A stretch of DNA of 64,000 bases from Streptomyces cyaneochromogenes (GTDB taxonomy: Bacteria; Actinomycetota; Actinomycetes; Streptomycetales; Streptomycetaceae), in contig NZ_CP034539.1 of assembly GCF_003963535.1 (NCBI RefSeq), positions 7,316,001 to 7,380,000 on the forward strand, read 5' to 3'. This document shows, in pieces, positions 25,852-34,580 of the stretch. Both the position numbers and the translations under genes were made by a program. The notes beneath the pieces were generated by a model. The model was not told the DNA's origin, did no database searches, and saw only the letters and a list, made by a program, of their open reading frames with translations. Position 1 is the first letter of the stretch. Each line of letters opens with the position of its first letter.

Positions 25852-26172
25852 ATGGCTGGACAGCAGTTCACCATGACCGAGGAGGAGATGGTCGCGTTCA
25901 GCGGCAAGATCTCCTCGGTCAACTCCTCGATCCAGGGCGAGATTCGCCGGCTGCAGACCGTGATCGACACGATCACGGGCGGCTGGAAGGGCTCGGCGGC
26001 CACCGCGTACAACAACCTGCAGTCGCAGGTGAACCAGGATGCGAACAAGATCAACCAGATCTTGAACGACATCAAGGAAGCGATCGACCAGAGCACCAAG
26101 AGCTACGCGGCCTCGGAAGAGGAGCAGCGCGCTTCCATCCAGAACATCGCGGCCTCGTCCCCGTTCGGATGA
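25852..26172 (+). CDS. esxB: WXG100 protein, EsxB-like
   Basis: A 106-aa helical-hairpin protein with WKG at 45-47 between two amphipathic helices, and a C-terminal YAASE matching the YxxxD/E secretion signal. It would form a heterodimer with the next gene's product and be exported by the T7SS; in S. coelicolor the esxBA pair affects sporulation. The name is assigned from operon order only. ATG at 25852 is the start; the upstream frame is leader. Confidence 0.92.
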   Translation: MAGQQFTMTEEEMVAFSGKISSVNSSIQGEIRRLQTVIDTITGGWKGSAATAYNNLQSQVNQDANKINQILNDIKEAIDQSTKSYAASEEEQRASIQNIAASSPFG

Positions 26173-26240
26173 TCGGCCCCGTGTGCCGCGCGCGGCACAC
26201 GTCCGTGACCGACCATTCACACATCTGAGGAGACATAGAC

Positions 26241-26534
26241 ATGTCCGGGCAGATCCTCGTCAATTTCTCCACGATCTCCCAGGCCTCCCAGGACGTCCGC
26301 TCGACGGCGAACAACATCCGTCGTCAGCTGGACGAGCTTGAGGCCGGCGTGAAGAAGATCGCGGTTAGCTGGGAAGGTTCCGCGCAGGAGGCCTACCGCG
26401 CCAAGCAGACCGAGTGGGACCAGCGCGCGGCTTCCATGCAGCAGACGCTGGAGGCCATCGCCAAGGCCCTCGACAGCGCCGCGCAGAACTACCAGGCCAC
26501 CGAGTCGAAGAACGCCCAGATCTGGGGCGGCTGA
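26241..26534 (+). CDS. esxA: WXG100 protein, EsxA-like
   Basis: A 97-aa ESAT-6-type protein with WEG at 44-46 (VSWEGSAQEAY) and YQATE near the C-terminus. It lies 68 bp after the EsxB-like gene with GAGGAGA upstream and is followed by a terminator, so the two form a bicistronic operon. Both ends fit the family length of about 100 residues. Confidence 0.93.
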   Translation: MSGQILVNFSTISQASQDVRSTANNIRRQLDELEAGVKKIAVSWEGSAQEAYRAKQTEWDQRAASMQQTLEAIAKALDSAAQNYQATESKNAQIWGG

Positions 26535-26546
26535 CGTGATCGCTTG

Positions 26547-26582
26547 ATGGGGGCGGGTGCGCGACAGCGCGCTCGCCCCCAT
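26547..26582 (+). terminator. Terminator after the Esx pair
   Basis: ATGGGGGCGGGTGCGC pairs, with small imperfections, with GCGCGCTCGCCCCCAT around a short GACA loop, directly after the second WXG100 gene. Confidence 0.75.
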
Positions 26583-26693
26583 TGGCGGTTGACGGGACGT
26601 GCGGTTCATCGGCGGGTCGCCGATCCGCACGGCCCGTAAGGCCTGTATGGCCTGCACTGCCTGTACGGAAACGAAACGGGAGGACGTAAGACA

Positions 26694-27989
26694 GTGGGAT
26701 CCGGGGCATCGCGCGCCGCGCGTCGGAGCGCCGCAGGCACCGCCGCTCTGGCGGTCCTCGCCTGTGGGCTGCCCTTCGCGGGCGCCGCACCGGCCGCCGC
26801 CGCGGAACACGTACGGACCACCTTGGCCGACGACGACGTGCGGTTCCAGGTCGACGACACCAGCTGCTCGTTCCCGTCCGACCCCATCAAGGGCACCCCC
26901 TGGTCCCTGCAGCGCGTCGTCCTCGACCAGCTGTGGCAGGACACCAAGGGCAAGGGCGTCAAGGTCGCTGTCATCGACACGGGCGTCAACACCGTCAACG
27001 GCCAGCTGAAGGGTGGCGCCGTCGCCAACGGCAAGGACTACTTGTCGAAGGGCGGAACCGGCAAGACCGACCAGGTGGGCCACGGTACGAAGGTGGCGGG
27101 CATCATCGCCGCCCGCCCGATCGACGGCACCGGCTTTGTCGGCCTGGCCCCGGAAGCGACGATCATCCCAATCCGACAGAACGACGACCAGGGCAGTGGC
27201 AATGTCGGGACGATGATCAACGCCATCATCTGGGCTGCCCAGCAGGGCGCCGACATCATCAACATCTCGCAGGACACCGCCTCGAAGATGCCCCCGAAGG
27301 TCGACGACGCGTTCCGGGCGGCAGTCCAGTACGCCCAGGAGAAGGACGCCCTGATCGTCGCCGCGGCCGGCAACAACGGCGCGGACGGCAAGATCAAGGA
27401 GACGTACCCGGCGGCGTACGAAGGCGTCCTGGCGGTCGCGGCCTCCGACCGCAACAACGCCCGCGCCCCCTTCTCCCAGTCCGGCAAGTTCGTGGGCGTC
27501 GCGGCACCTGGCATCGACATGGTCTCGACGGTCCCCGTGGGCGGCCACTGCGTGGACCAGGGCACGAGCTTCGCGGCCCCGTACGTCTCGGGTGTCGCGG
27601 CCCTGATCCGGGCCAAGCACCGGGACTGGAACTACAAGCAGGTCATCACCCAGATCGAGCAGACGGCGGACCGCACGAAGCCGAACCGTGACGACTTCGT
27701 AGGCTGGGGCGTCGTCGACCCGGCCGCCGCGGTCAACGACGACACGACGGCACCCTCCGAGGACGGCCCGAAGCCCGACCAGGTCGGCGCCGGGGGCGAC
27801 GCCGCCGATGTCGAGGCCGCGACCCTGGTCCTCGGCGAGTCTCCTCAGGAGCGGACGGAGCGGTACGCGCTGTACGTGTTTGCGGCCGGGTTCGCTGGGG
27901 TGCTTCTTCTGTTCGGGGGTGGTCGGGTCTTGAGTGACTGGCGACGCAGGCAGGGCGTGGGTAACAACGTGGAGACAACGGGGAGCTGA
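26694..27989 (+). CDS. mycP: Type VII secretion mycosin protease (first of four)
   Basis: A 431-aa subtilisin-family mycosin: signal peptide 1-37, catalytic Asp95 (VAVIDTG), His130 (GHGT), oxyanion Asn227 (AGNNG) and Ser292 (GTSFAAP), a C-terminal transmembrane helix (about 391-410) and a short cytoplasmic tail. Mycosins are extracytoplasmic proteases that stabilise the ESX membrane complex. The canonical GTSFAAP motif and position beside the Esx pair make this the likely core mycosin. GTG start with GGGAGGA upstream. The next gene starts 2 bp after its stop. Confidence 0.93.
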   Translation: MGSGASRAARRSAAGTAALAVLACGLPFAGAAPAAAAEHVRTTLADDDVRFQVDDTSCSFPSDPIKGTPWSLQRVVLDQLWQDTKGKGVKVAVIDTGVNTVNGQLKGGAVANGKDYLSKGGTGKTDQVGHGTKVAGIIAARPIDGTGFVGLAPEATIIPIRQNDDQGSGNVGTMINAIIWAAQQGADIINISQDTASKMPPKVDDAFRAAVQYAQEKDALIVAAAGNNGADGKIKETYPAAYEGVLAVAASDRNNARAPFSQSGKFVGVAAPGIDMVSTVPVGGHCVDQGTSFAAPYVSGVAALIRAKHRDWNYKQVITQIEQTADRTKPNRDDFVGWGVVDPAAAVNDDTTAPSEDGPKPDQVGAGGDAADVEAATLVLGESPQERTERYALYVFAAGFAGVLLLFGGGRVLSDWRRRQGVGNNVETTGS

Positions 27990-27991
27990 AG

Positions 27992-28312
27992 ATGGCTGGA
28001 GAAGTAAGCGTCGATCTCGACGAACTTGAGAAGACTGTCACCGCACTGAACCAGGTTCTCAGTGGTCTGGGTAAGGCGGGTACGGACACGGAGACCAACA
28101 CCTACCTTCCGGAAGGTGCTCTCGGAACCGGATTCGATGAGGCGCACAAGCTCGCCAACGCTCACAACGAGATCAAGACGTACATCCAGGACGTTGTGAA
28201 GTACCTCAACACGGTCATGGACGAGTTCGGGCAGAAGACGAAGTATTCGCTGGGTGCGTACCAGGATTCCGACTACGACGCCCAGTCGAGCTTCCCGAAC
28301 GCCGGAAAGTAG
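27992..28312 (+). CDS. Small helical WXG100-fold protein without WxG
   Basis: A 106-aa protein with two long helices around residues 8-30 and 46-85 and a Gly/Pro turn, but no WxG. The pattern VSVDLDELEKTVTALNQVL resembles the small proteins at 37427-37828 and 52874-53200. Probably a T7SS substrate or partner of the larger WXG protein encoded next. It follows the first mycosin by 2 bp, hence likely the same operon. Confidence 0.8.
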   Translation: MAGEVSVDLDELEKTVTALNQVLSGLGKAGTDTETNTYLPEGALGTGFDEAHKLANAHNEIKTYIQDVVKYLNTVMDEFGQKTKYSLGAYQDSDYDAQSSFPNAGK

Positions 28313-28367
28313 TGATCCATGAACCAGGTGCAGACTGAGGCGCGGAGTAACGAGGGGGTACAGGGGC

Positions 28368-29801
28368 ATGGCTGACAGCGACAAGCAGATCGACTACGAC
28401 TACGCCGAGATGAACAAGTGCTTCAACGAGAAGCACACGACGTCATTCGCCAGTGGCAAGAACATGGACGAGATGCAGGCCATGCTTCGCCATGCCGATC
28501 CAGTGGCTGTGAAGGGCGTCGCTACGGGCTGGTCTGGGCTGTCGTCGCAGCTGATCGATATCCAAAGGGATTTCGACAAGGAGGTCGCCCGTATCCAGGA
28601 GCACTGGAGGGGTGCGGCTGCCGACAGGTTTGCCGAGAAGGCCAAGCAGGTCAGCAAGAGCATCGGCGACACCGCCAAGTACGCCAGCCACACCTCGACC
28701 GCGATGGCGAACGCTGGCGCGATGCTGGAAAAGACGAAGCCCGCGGTCATGTCTATGGAGAAGCCGGGTGGGTTTTCCAGCGCGATGAACAGCCTGGGAG
28801 ATGGCTTCACCCGCAGCGATGAGGGGCTCAACAAGGATCTTGCCTCGGGGAAGGGCGCGCAAGATGCGCTTGACGCCAACCACGACGACCTTTCGGCGGG
28901 GCGGGAAGCGCAGCTTGAAATGGCTGCGAAGATGGAGACGTTGGGGGCTGCTTACAACTCCCAGTCGATGGCTATGGGGTCGTGGAACAGGAAGCCCCCG
29001 ATCGACGATGGGTCTGACGTTCCGGGGGACCCCGGCGGTGTCGCGCCCACACCGGTAGTCGTGCCCACTGCCCCTTCTCCTCGCAGCCCACAGAACGTGT
29101 CGCAGGGCACCGTACGATCTGCCCAGACAGGCACGATCAGCCAATCCAAGCCTGTGGCTCCGCCTTCGGGAGTCACGGGTGGAGCGCATAAGCCAACCGT
29201 GCCAACTCATAATGTCGGAACGGCGATTGATGGAATCTCCGGTGGTCGCACCGGGGCGCCGACGGTTGGTGGTGGAAGCACAGTCGGAGGTGGATCGGCG
29301 AACCTTGGTAGCCCGGCCGGCGGCACAGGTGTCGTTGGCGGCCCGGCTGGCGGAGCTGGAGTGGCTCGGGGTGCCACGGCCGCTCGTGGTGCTATGGGTG
29401 GCAGCGCTGGCACGACAGGTCGTGCTGGCGCTGCGGGCATGGGGGGGCGCCCTGGTGCTGGAGGCGTGGGTGGTGCTGGAACAGGTGCCGCCAAGGGCGG
29501 TGCTGCACGTTCCGGCGGTATGGCTCGCCAGTCCGGCGGCGTAGTTGGTGGCACGCCCAAGGCTGGTGGGGGCACGGGCAGGGGCACTTCCGGTGGTTCG
29601 GGCTTGCATGGCAGCCGCGGTGCCGCTGGACGGGGAGCTGGCGCTGTTCGTAGGGGCGGCATGGTAGGTGGACCCGGTCCACGCACCGGTCGTCCCCAGG
29701 ACGAAGAGCAGCGCGAGGGCGAGCGCCCCGACTACCTGGTCGAGGACGAAGAGACCTGGGCCCCGCAGCGTAACGTGGCACCTCGGGTCATCGAGGAGTA
29801 A
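28368..29801 (+). CDS. WXG100/PPE-like protein with Gly/Ala-rich C-terminus
   Basis: A 477-aa protein whose first ~190 residues form a long helical hairpin with WRG at 80-82 (HWRGAAADRFAEKA), like WXG100 or PPE proteins. From about 205 it is Gly/Ala/Val/Pro/Arg-rich and disordered, ending in an acidic segment. No signal peptide; export through the T7SS is inferred. It is in the operon with the mycosin and the 106-aa gene. The low-complexity tail recalls mycobacterial PE/PPE architecture. Confidence 0.8.
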   Translation: MADSDKQIDYDYAEMNKCFNEKHTTSFASGKNMDEMQAMLRHADPVAVKGVATGWSGLSSQLIDIQRDFDKEVARIQEHWRGAAADRFAEKAKQVSKSIGDTAKYASHTSTAMANAGAMLEKTKPAVMSMEKPGGFSSAMNSLGDGFTRSDEGLNKDLASGKGAQDALDANHDDLSAGREAQLEMAAKMETLGAAYNSQSMAMGSWNRKPPIDDGSDVPGDPGGVAPTPVVVPTAPSPRSPQNVSQGTVRSAQTGTISQSKPVAPPSGVTGGAHKPTVPTHNVGTAIDGISGGRTGAPTVGGGSTVGGGSANLGSPAGGTGVVGGPAGGAGVARGATAARGAMGGSAGTTGRAGAAGMGGRPGAGGVGGAGTGAAKGGAARSGGMARQSGGVVGGTPKAGGGTGRGTSGGSGLHGSRGAAGRGAGAVRRGGMVGGPGPRTGRPQDEEQREGERPDYLVEDEETWAPQRNVAPRVIEE

Positions 29802-29830
29802 GTCGCGCGGCATGCCCTAGTTGATAGGAA

Positions 29831-29865
29831 GGTGCGGGGGGATTTTCCAATGTCCTCCCCGCACC
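29831..29865 (+). terminator. Hairpin between the WXG/PPE-like gene and mycosin 2
   Basis: GGTGCGGGG at 29831-29839 pairs with CCCCGCACC at 29857-29865. It could terminate or attenuate transcription into the second mycosin gene, 22 bp downstream. Confidence 0.55.
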
Positions 29866-29887
29866 GACCTCAGAGAGGAACACACGG

Positions 29888-31195
29888 ATGGGCTTCACCC
29901 GAGTACTTCGCGCAGCTGGCTGTGGCGCGTTGGTAGGTGCGGTGCTGTTTGCTTCTGCACCAGTTGCGGCTGCGGACCAGATCAGAGAAATGCAGTGGGC
30001 CCTAGAGGCACTCAATGCTGACTCCGTGTGGAAAATCTCCAAAGGGCAAGGCGTCACAGTCGCTGTTATCGATGACGGGGTAAATTCCAGCCACGTTGAT
30101 CTTCAGGGAAATGTTCTTGAAGGCAAAGATTTCATGGATGGGGGCAGTGCGACCCCAGATGCCGATGACGACCACGGTACGGCTATGGCGGCAATCATCG
30201 CCGGGCATGGCCATGGCGCTGACGCTGGCGTGATCGGCTTGGCGCCAGAGGCAAAGATTCTACCGGTCCGGGAATTTGGCACCAACGGGCCAGGAACTGA
30301 TGTCGCTATTCGGTATGCAGTCGACAATGGCGCGTCCGTGATCAATGTCTCGCAGTGCTTTGATTCCACTTCCCAGGAAGAACTGGACAAAGTATCGACT
30401 GCTGTGGCCTATGCATTGAGTCGCGACGTATTGGTAGTTGGTGGCGCTGGAAATGACGGCGACTCAAGAAAGTGCTATCCGGCTGCGTCACCTGGGGCGC
30501 TAGGTGTGGGTGCTGTAAAGAATGACGGGCAAATCTGGGAGAACTCGAACTCCGGAGCCCATGTAGCATTGACGGCTCCCGGCACTAACATCGTTGGCGC
30601 GAAAGGCAAGGGCAACGGATATCGCAGCGGGACCGGCACGTCTGATGCGGCTGCATACGTCTCAGCAGCGGCCGCACTCCTGCGATCTAAGTTCCCTGAC
30701 CTGACAGCGGGCCAGATTGCCAACCGTCTCGTAAAGACAGCGGTGTTGCCGGACACCGAGAAGGGGCTGTCCTTGCCGGATAAGAGCTATGGCTATGGCA
30801 TCATCCAGCCGCTCTCCGCGCTGAAGGACGACATCCCGGCTGGCTCAAAGTACGGTCCGCTCACCGTTCCGGAGTCTCTAAAAGAGAAGTCGGCTGCCCC
30901 TGAGGCCGGTACGTCCGACGAGGAACAAGAGAAGGCTGACCAAAAGGCAATGCTTATCTGGGCTGTCATCGCGGTCGTGGGTCTGGCTGTCATCGGCCTG
31001 ATTGTGCTCTTGATCGTCAAACGGTCGAGGCGAAACAGGAACTCCAACGGCGGCCCTGGCGGTCCCGCCGGCTACCTGCAGTACGGCCAGCAGCCTGTTC
31101 CGCCGCACCAAAACCCCTACCAGCAGCAGGCTTCGCAGCAGAACCCGTACCAACAGCCCACTCCGCCTCAGGGCCAGTGGCCGCCCCAGCAGTAG
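29888..31195 (+). CDS. Type VII secretion mycosin-like protease (second)
   Basis: A 435-aa S8 protease: signal 1-29, Asp62 (VAVIDDG), His96 (DHGTAM), Asn189 (GGAGNDG), Ser252 (GTGTSDAAA; the usual Pro after AA is missing). A transmembrane helix at about 358-378 is followed by a basic stretch and a 50-residue Pro/Gln/Tyr cytoplasmic tail with two NPYQQ units. The catalytic set is complete. Codon usage is clearly AT-richer than in the operon to its left, suggesting separate acquisition. A terminator hairpin follows. Confidence 0.9.
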   Translation: MGFTRVLRAAGCGALVGAVLFASAPVAAADQIREMQWALEALNADSVWKISKGQGVTVAVIDDGVNSSHVDLQGNVLEGKDFMDGGSATPDADDDHGTAMAAIIAGHGHGADAGVIGLAPEAKILPVREFGTNGPGTDVAIRYAVDNGASVINVSQCFDSTSQEELDKVSTAVAYALSRDVLVVGGAGNDGDSRKCYPAASPGALGVGAVKNDGQIWENSNSGAHVALTAPGTNIVGAKGKGNGYRSGTGTSDAAAYVSAAAALLRSKFPDLTAGQIANRLVKTAVLPDTEKGLSLPDKSYGYGIIQPLSALKDDIPAGSKYGPLTVPESLKEKSAAPEAGTSDEEQEKADQKAMLIWAVIAVVGLAVIGLIVLLIVKRSRRNRNSNGGPGGPAGYLQYGQQPVPPHQNPYQQQASQQNPYQQPTPPQGQWPPQQ

Positions 31196-31222
31196 CTGTT
31201 GCCGGGTATGACTGGAAGCCAG

Positions 31223-31252
31223 CGGGCGTGACGCGGTAAGGCGTCACGCCCG
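31223..31252 (+). terminator. Terminator after mycosin 2
   Basis: A perfect 12-bp stem (CGGGCGTGACGC at 31223-31234 with 31241-31252) and a 6-nt loop, 28 bp after the stop. Confidence 0.8.
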
Positions 31253-31465
31253 TCCTGGTATTGAGGAGCAGGTCTGATTTCAAGATTGAGCATGGTCGCG
31301 CAAAGCCGTTACGTCGAGAAACAGCAGTAACGAGTGCGGGGTCACTCCTTCGTCTGTCCCAATGAAGTGCCCTGCGACCCCGAAGATCGGTCGCGGCTGT
31401 GTGGCGCCCTATTGATCGGGGTATGCCCAGTCGCCCGCTCGAGTCATCGTAAAGGGAAATGTCAA

Positions 31466-32323
31466 GTGCAATCCAATCACTCACCAGGGCATACGCCCGG
31501 GTCAGCCCCACAGGGTGTCTTTCATCAAGGAGCACCACCTCCTACGCCAGGAATGCCGAGTCCGACCTATCGGTCGACACCGCCGGCGAAGCCAAAAGGC
31601 CGTGCCCGCAAGGTCGTCGGTGTCCTGCTGCTCGTGTTCTGCGTCCTGCCGCTTCTTGGCACGGCCTTGACTGTCTACAAGACAATCAAGAGCGCCAAGG
31701 AACAGAACTCGAATGACGAGTTCATTCCCAAAGCGTGGCACAACCTTCGAAGCGATGAGATCTTCCCTGCCCGCATCGCCACTGATAGTACTGTCGGTGG
31801 CGCGAAGATTTGGGCGCGGCAGGGCATTGCAAAGGAAAGTTCATGCAAGGAAGCGTTCCCCGCTGATTTCGCTGACAATGTGATGGAAAGTAGCTGCAAG
31901 TTAGTACTCCGGGCGACATACACCGACCTGGGTGGCGATATGGCAGCGACCATTGGTCTCGTTGTCGCCAAGTCATCCGGTACCGCGAAAGTAATCGATG
32001 CCAAGATTAGCAAGGAGCAGAGCGAAGGGGTTGGGGAGGCTCGATTGCCGACGGTCCTGCCGTTTGCCGTTCCTGGTACTCAGACTGCTGATTGGGGCGA
32101 GAAGGCGGGCATTGGCGGTGCCTCGGCGCAGGTCTTCCTGCCGGATTCTCCATACACCGTGACCACCACAACCGGTCCTACTGACCCAGCCCGTTCGGTC
32201 GGTCAACTGCCTGAACCATGGGGCTTTGTGGGCTACGAAGAAAGATATCCCTACCGGGACGTGGCGAAAGCTCTTGCGACAATCTATGCCAGCGATCTTC
32301 GGAGGACGGTGCTGGGCAAGTGA
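31466..32323 (+). CDS. Membrane-anchored mycosin partner protein
   Basis: A 285-aa protein with a Pro-rich cytoplasmic N-terminus (1-45), one transmembrane helix (about 49-71) and an extracytoplasmic domain with two cysteines (SSCKE and SSCKLVLRATYTDLGGDMAA). It is paralogous to the protein at 60182-61237, and both lie directly before a mycosin gene. The GTG at 31466 follows AAAGGGA at 31451-31457. A TTA leucine codon at 31901-31903 is in frame, so translation may depend on the bldA tRNA. The stop overlaps the next start (GTGA). It may hold or regulate the mycosin. Confidence 0.82.
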   Translation: MQSNHSPGHTPGSAPQGVFHQGAPPPTPGMPSPTYRSTPPAKPKGRARKVVGVLLLVFCVLPLLGTALTVYKTIKSAKEQNSNDEFIPKAWHNLRSDEIFPARIATDSTVGGAKIWARQGIAKESSCKEAFPADFADNVMESSCKLVLRATYTDLGGDMAATIGLVVAKSSGTAKVIDAKISKEQSEGVGEARLPTVLPFAVPGTQTADWGEKAGIGGASAQVFLPDSPYTVTTTTGPTDPARSVGQLPEPWGFVGYEERYPYRDVAKALATIYASDLRRTVLGK

Positions 32324-33606
32324 TCAAGCGTATTTCGACCAGTGTGCTTGCGACGACCGTCTTGACAGTGGCAGGTGTATCCGCCGCATCAGCCGATACG
32401 GCCCGCGGGTGGGAACGGGCAGCGATGTCCGTCCCCGCCGCTCAAACCATCAGCAAGGGCGAAGGGGTCACCGTCGCAGTCCTCGACACCGGCATCCGTA
32501 CTGACCACCCTGCGTTGAAGGGCCGTGCCACGGAGGGACCGGACTACCTGAAGGAGAACGACAAGTCTGAGGCTTGGTACGGCGAACACGGCACGGCAAT
32601 GGCTTCCAGTGTCCTCGACGTTGCCCCGGAATCGAAGGTGCTTGGCTTGCGGGTAATCCGAGACAATGACGACCCGGACTACCAGGGCGGGAGCTTGAAC
32701 AATCCTGACGCGCTCTCGCAGGCGATCATCTACGCGACGGACCACGGTGCCGACGTCATCTCGATGTCCCTTGGTTCCAGGACCTCCTGGGGCGGTTACT
32801 CCGAGAAGGACTTGACGGCGATCGACTATGCGCTGTCCAAGGGAGTCGTAGTCCTCGGCGCAGTCGGTAACCTGGGAGACAAGAACGACGGAGGTGACAA
32901 CGGCATTTCCTACCCGTCGGCCTATCCGGGGGTCATCACCGTGGCAGCTTCGGTCCCAGATGGCTCACGTGCGTCGTTCTCGTCTGTCCACTCCTACGTC
33001 GACATCGCCGCCCCGGGCGTTTCCATCTACGAAGCAGACCACCGCTCCAGCGGACGTAAGTCTGGAGAGGGAACTTCCGCGGCCTGCGCTCTGGCAGCAG
33101 GCGTGAGTGCACTGATCGTCTCGAAGTACCCGGACCTTGCGCCTCGCCAGGTAGAGCAAGTCCTCGAGAAGACTGCTTCGCATGCCTCCCGCGGCTACAG
33201 TGCGGAAACCGGATATGGCGTGATCAATGCCCAAGCGGCACTCCAGGCTGCCGCAAAGCTCACTCCGGAGAAGACGGTACTGACCGGCGAGACGGGCGTT
33301 GGCCTTCATTTCGGCCCCGGAGACGACGGCACACCCAAGACGTTCGACCAGGGTGTGGACTCCGCAAATGTTGGAATTGCGGTCTTCGGAGCGTTCGCGA
33401 CACTCTTTTCGATCCTCGGAGGCCTCTGGCTCTTCAAGAGCGGTCGTCGACTGCAACGTCAGGGCGCCAATTACGGCGGGCCTGGTGGTTCGGTCGCCTA
33501 CCCGCAGTACAGCGCCCATCCGGTACCTCCGCAGCAGTACCCGTACCAGCAGGCTGCCCAGTCAACGCAGAATCCGTATCAGCAGCCCAACCCGCCCCAC
33601 GAGTAG
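32320..33606 (+). CDS. Type VII secretion mycosin-like protease (third)
   Basis: A 428-aa S8 protease: signal 1-25, Asp56 (VAVLDTG), His90 (EHGTAM), Asn184 (GAVGNLG), Ser253 in GTSAACALAAG. The active-site helix has Cys where GTSxAAP has Pro, the same variant as the mycosin at 58953. A transmembrane helix near 360-377 precedes a basic segment and a Pro/Gln/Tyr tail (NPYQQPNPPHE at the end). Coupled to the membrane partner by GTGA overlap; a T-rich terminator follows. Confidence 0.9.
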   Translation: MIKRISTSVLATTVLTVAGVSAASADTARGWERAAMSVPAAQTISKGEGVTVAVLDTGIRTDHPALKGRATEGPDYLKENDKSEAWYGEHGTAMASSVLDVAPESKVLGLRVIRDNDDPDYQGGSLNNPDALSQAIIYATDHGADVISMSLGSRTSWGGYSEKDLTAIDYALSKGVVVLGAVGNLGDKNDGGDNGISYPSAYPGVITVAASVPDGSRASFSSVHSYVDIAAPGVSIYEADHRSSGRKSGEGTSAACALAAGVSALIVSKYPDLAPRQVEQVLEKTASHASRGYSAETGYGVINAQAALQAAAKLTPEKTVLTGETGVGLHFGPGDDGTPKTFDQGVDSANVGIAVFGAFATLFSILGGLWLFKSGRRLQRQGANYGGPGGSVAYPQYSAHPVPPQQYPYQQAAQSTQNPYQQPNPPHE

Positions 33607-33644
33607 CCGCAGGGTCTGGCGCGCATCTTGGTACGCCAACTGTG

Positions 33645-33677
33645 CGGGCGTAAAGACGCCCGTTTCTCTTTACGCCC
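33645..33677 (+). terminator. Rho-independent terminator after mycosin 3
   Basis: CGGGCGT-AAAG-ACGCCCG (33645-33662) followed by TTTCTCTTT is a canonical terminator. An alternative stem pairs 33646-33656 with 33667-33677. Confidence 0.85.
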
Positions 33678-34580
33678 ACGCTGCTTGACACTGGCAGGTC
33701 GCCAGTGAGGATGATCCTCGGGACGTTGCGGTAGCTCCCAGCGAAGCAGAGCTACGAGTGCGTCGGACGGGGCCGCCGCACCGATTGGGCTGCCCACCTG
33801 CGCGGCGAGTGGCTCCGGATGTGCCGGCACCGACGCCACCAACGCGATCTACGCCCCGTCCGCAAACCCCAGCTCGAGACGACCTCGCCGGAAAACGTCC
33901 TTGGGGTTCGCGCGAACCCCAAGGACAGCGGCTCGAGGAGCCTCCCATTGCAGTTCGAACGTTCGTTGGTTTGCCAGACCTGTGCGCGGTCTGCGAGTAC
34001 ACGCACTCGGCGGTCGGTGAACGCGACTGCCAGCCTCATGGCCGGCAAACAATCCGCCGTGTGGTGGGGCGCCAAGAGTTGTCCGGCTTGGCTCTGCCAC
34101 CGTGCATGCCCTTGCCGTGGCCGACCGTGCGGGGCCTTATCGACGGTCAGCTCGGTGCTTTCCATCGTCCGTTCCAGCCGGTGTCGGGTTTGGGTTCGCT
34201 CGGCTGCAGGAAACTCTGTAGGTCGTGGCATCGACGGCTCGTAGCGCGGTGAGTGCCTCGCGCGCCCGGTCCGGCCGACGACATCGCGAACTGGGCGACG
34301 GTTGCCGCTACGCATCGCCGGCGTCTTCCCCTGCACAGCCGGGCCCGCGACTAAGCTCAATTCGCCGCCGACACCGCCAGGTTCATTCGTGTAGACGTTA
34401 ATTACGCATGGTCCGCGGCTACTGCGGTTCCAACACGTCTGCCACATCCTCGAATGAACCCTTTGAGTTTCGGATCAGTAGTCGTCAGACTGGGCCCCTC
34501 TGAGCGAGAACCTGAACGCGCATGGCACAGTAGTCCCTGTGTGCAATGCCGCGCTCCAAGGAAGGGACGGGAATTGACCG
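33678..34580. other. Gene-free ~900-bp stretch with a 30-bp palindrome
   Basis: No convincing gene on either strand; codon bias is absent and the open frames have no recognisable products. A short inverted repeat (GTAGCTC at about 33730 with GAGCTAC) and a perfect palindrome at 33897-33926 are the only structures seen. It may be a decayed gene or a long regulatory gap before the lower-GC gene at 34581. Confidence 0.5.
33897..33926. repeat. Perfect 30-bp palindrome
   Basis: GTCCTTGGGGTTCGC at 33897-33911 is followed directly by its exact reverse complement (33912-33926) with no spacer. Terminator, cruciform site or relic of an insertion end are all possible. Confidence 0.85.

Noticed and set aside
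33752..34447. A 231-residue reverse ORF in the gap after mycosin 3
   Set aside because: No codon bias, no ribosome-binding site, no recognisable motif; the frame is interrupted by the palindrome region's symmetry only.
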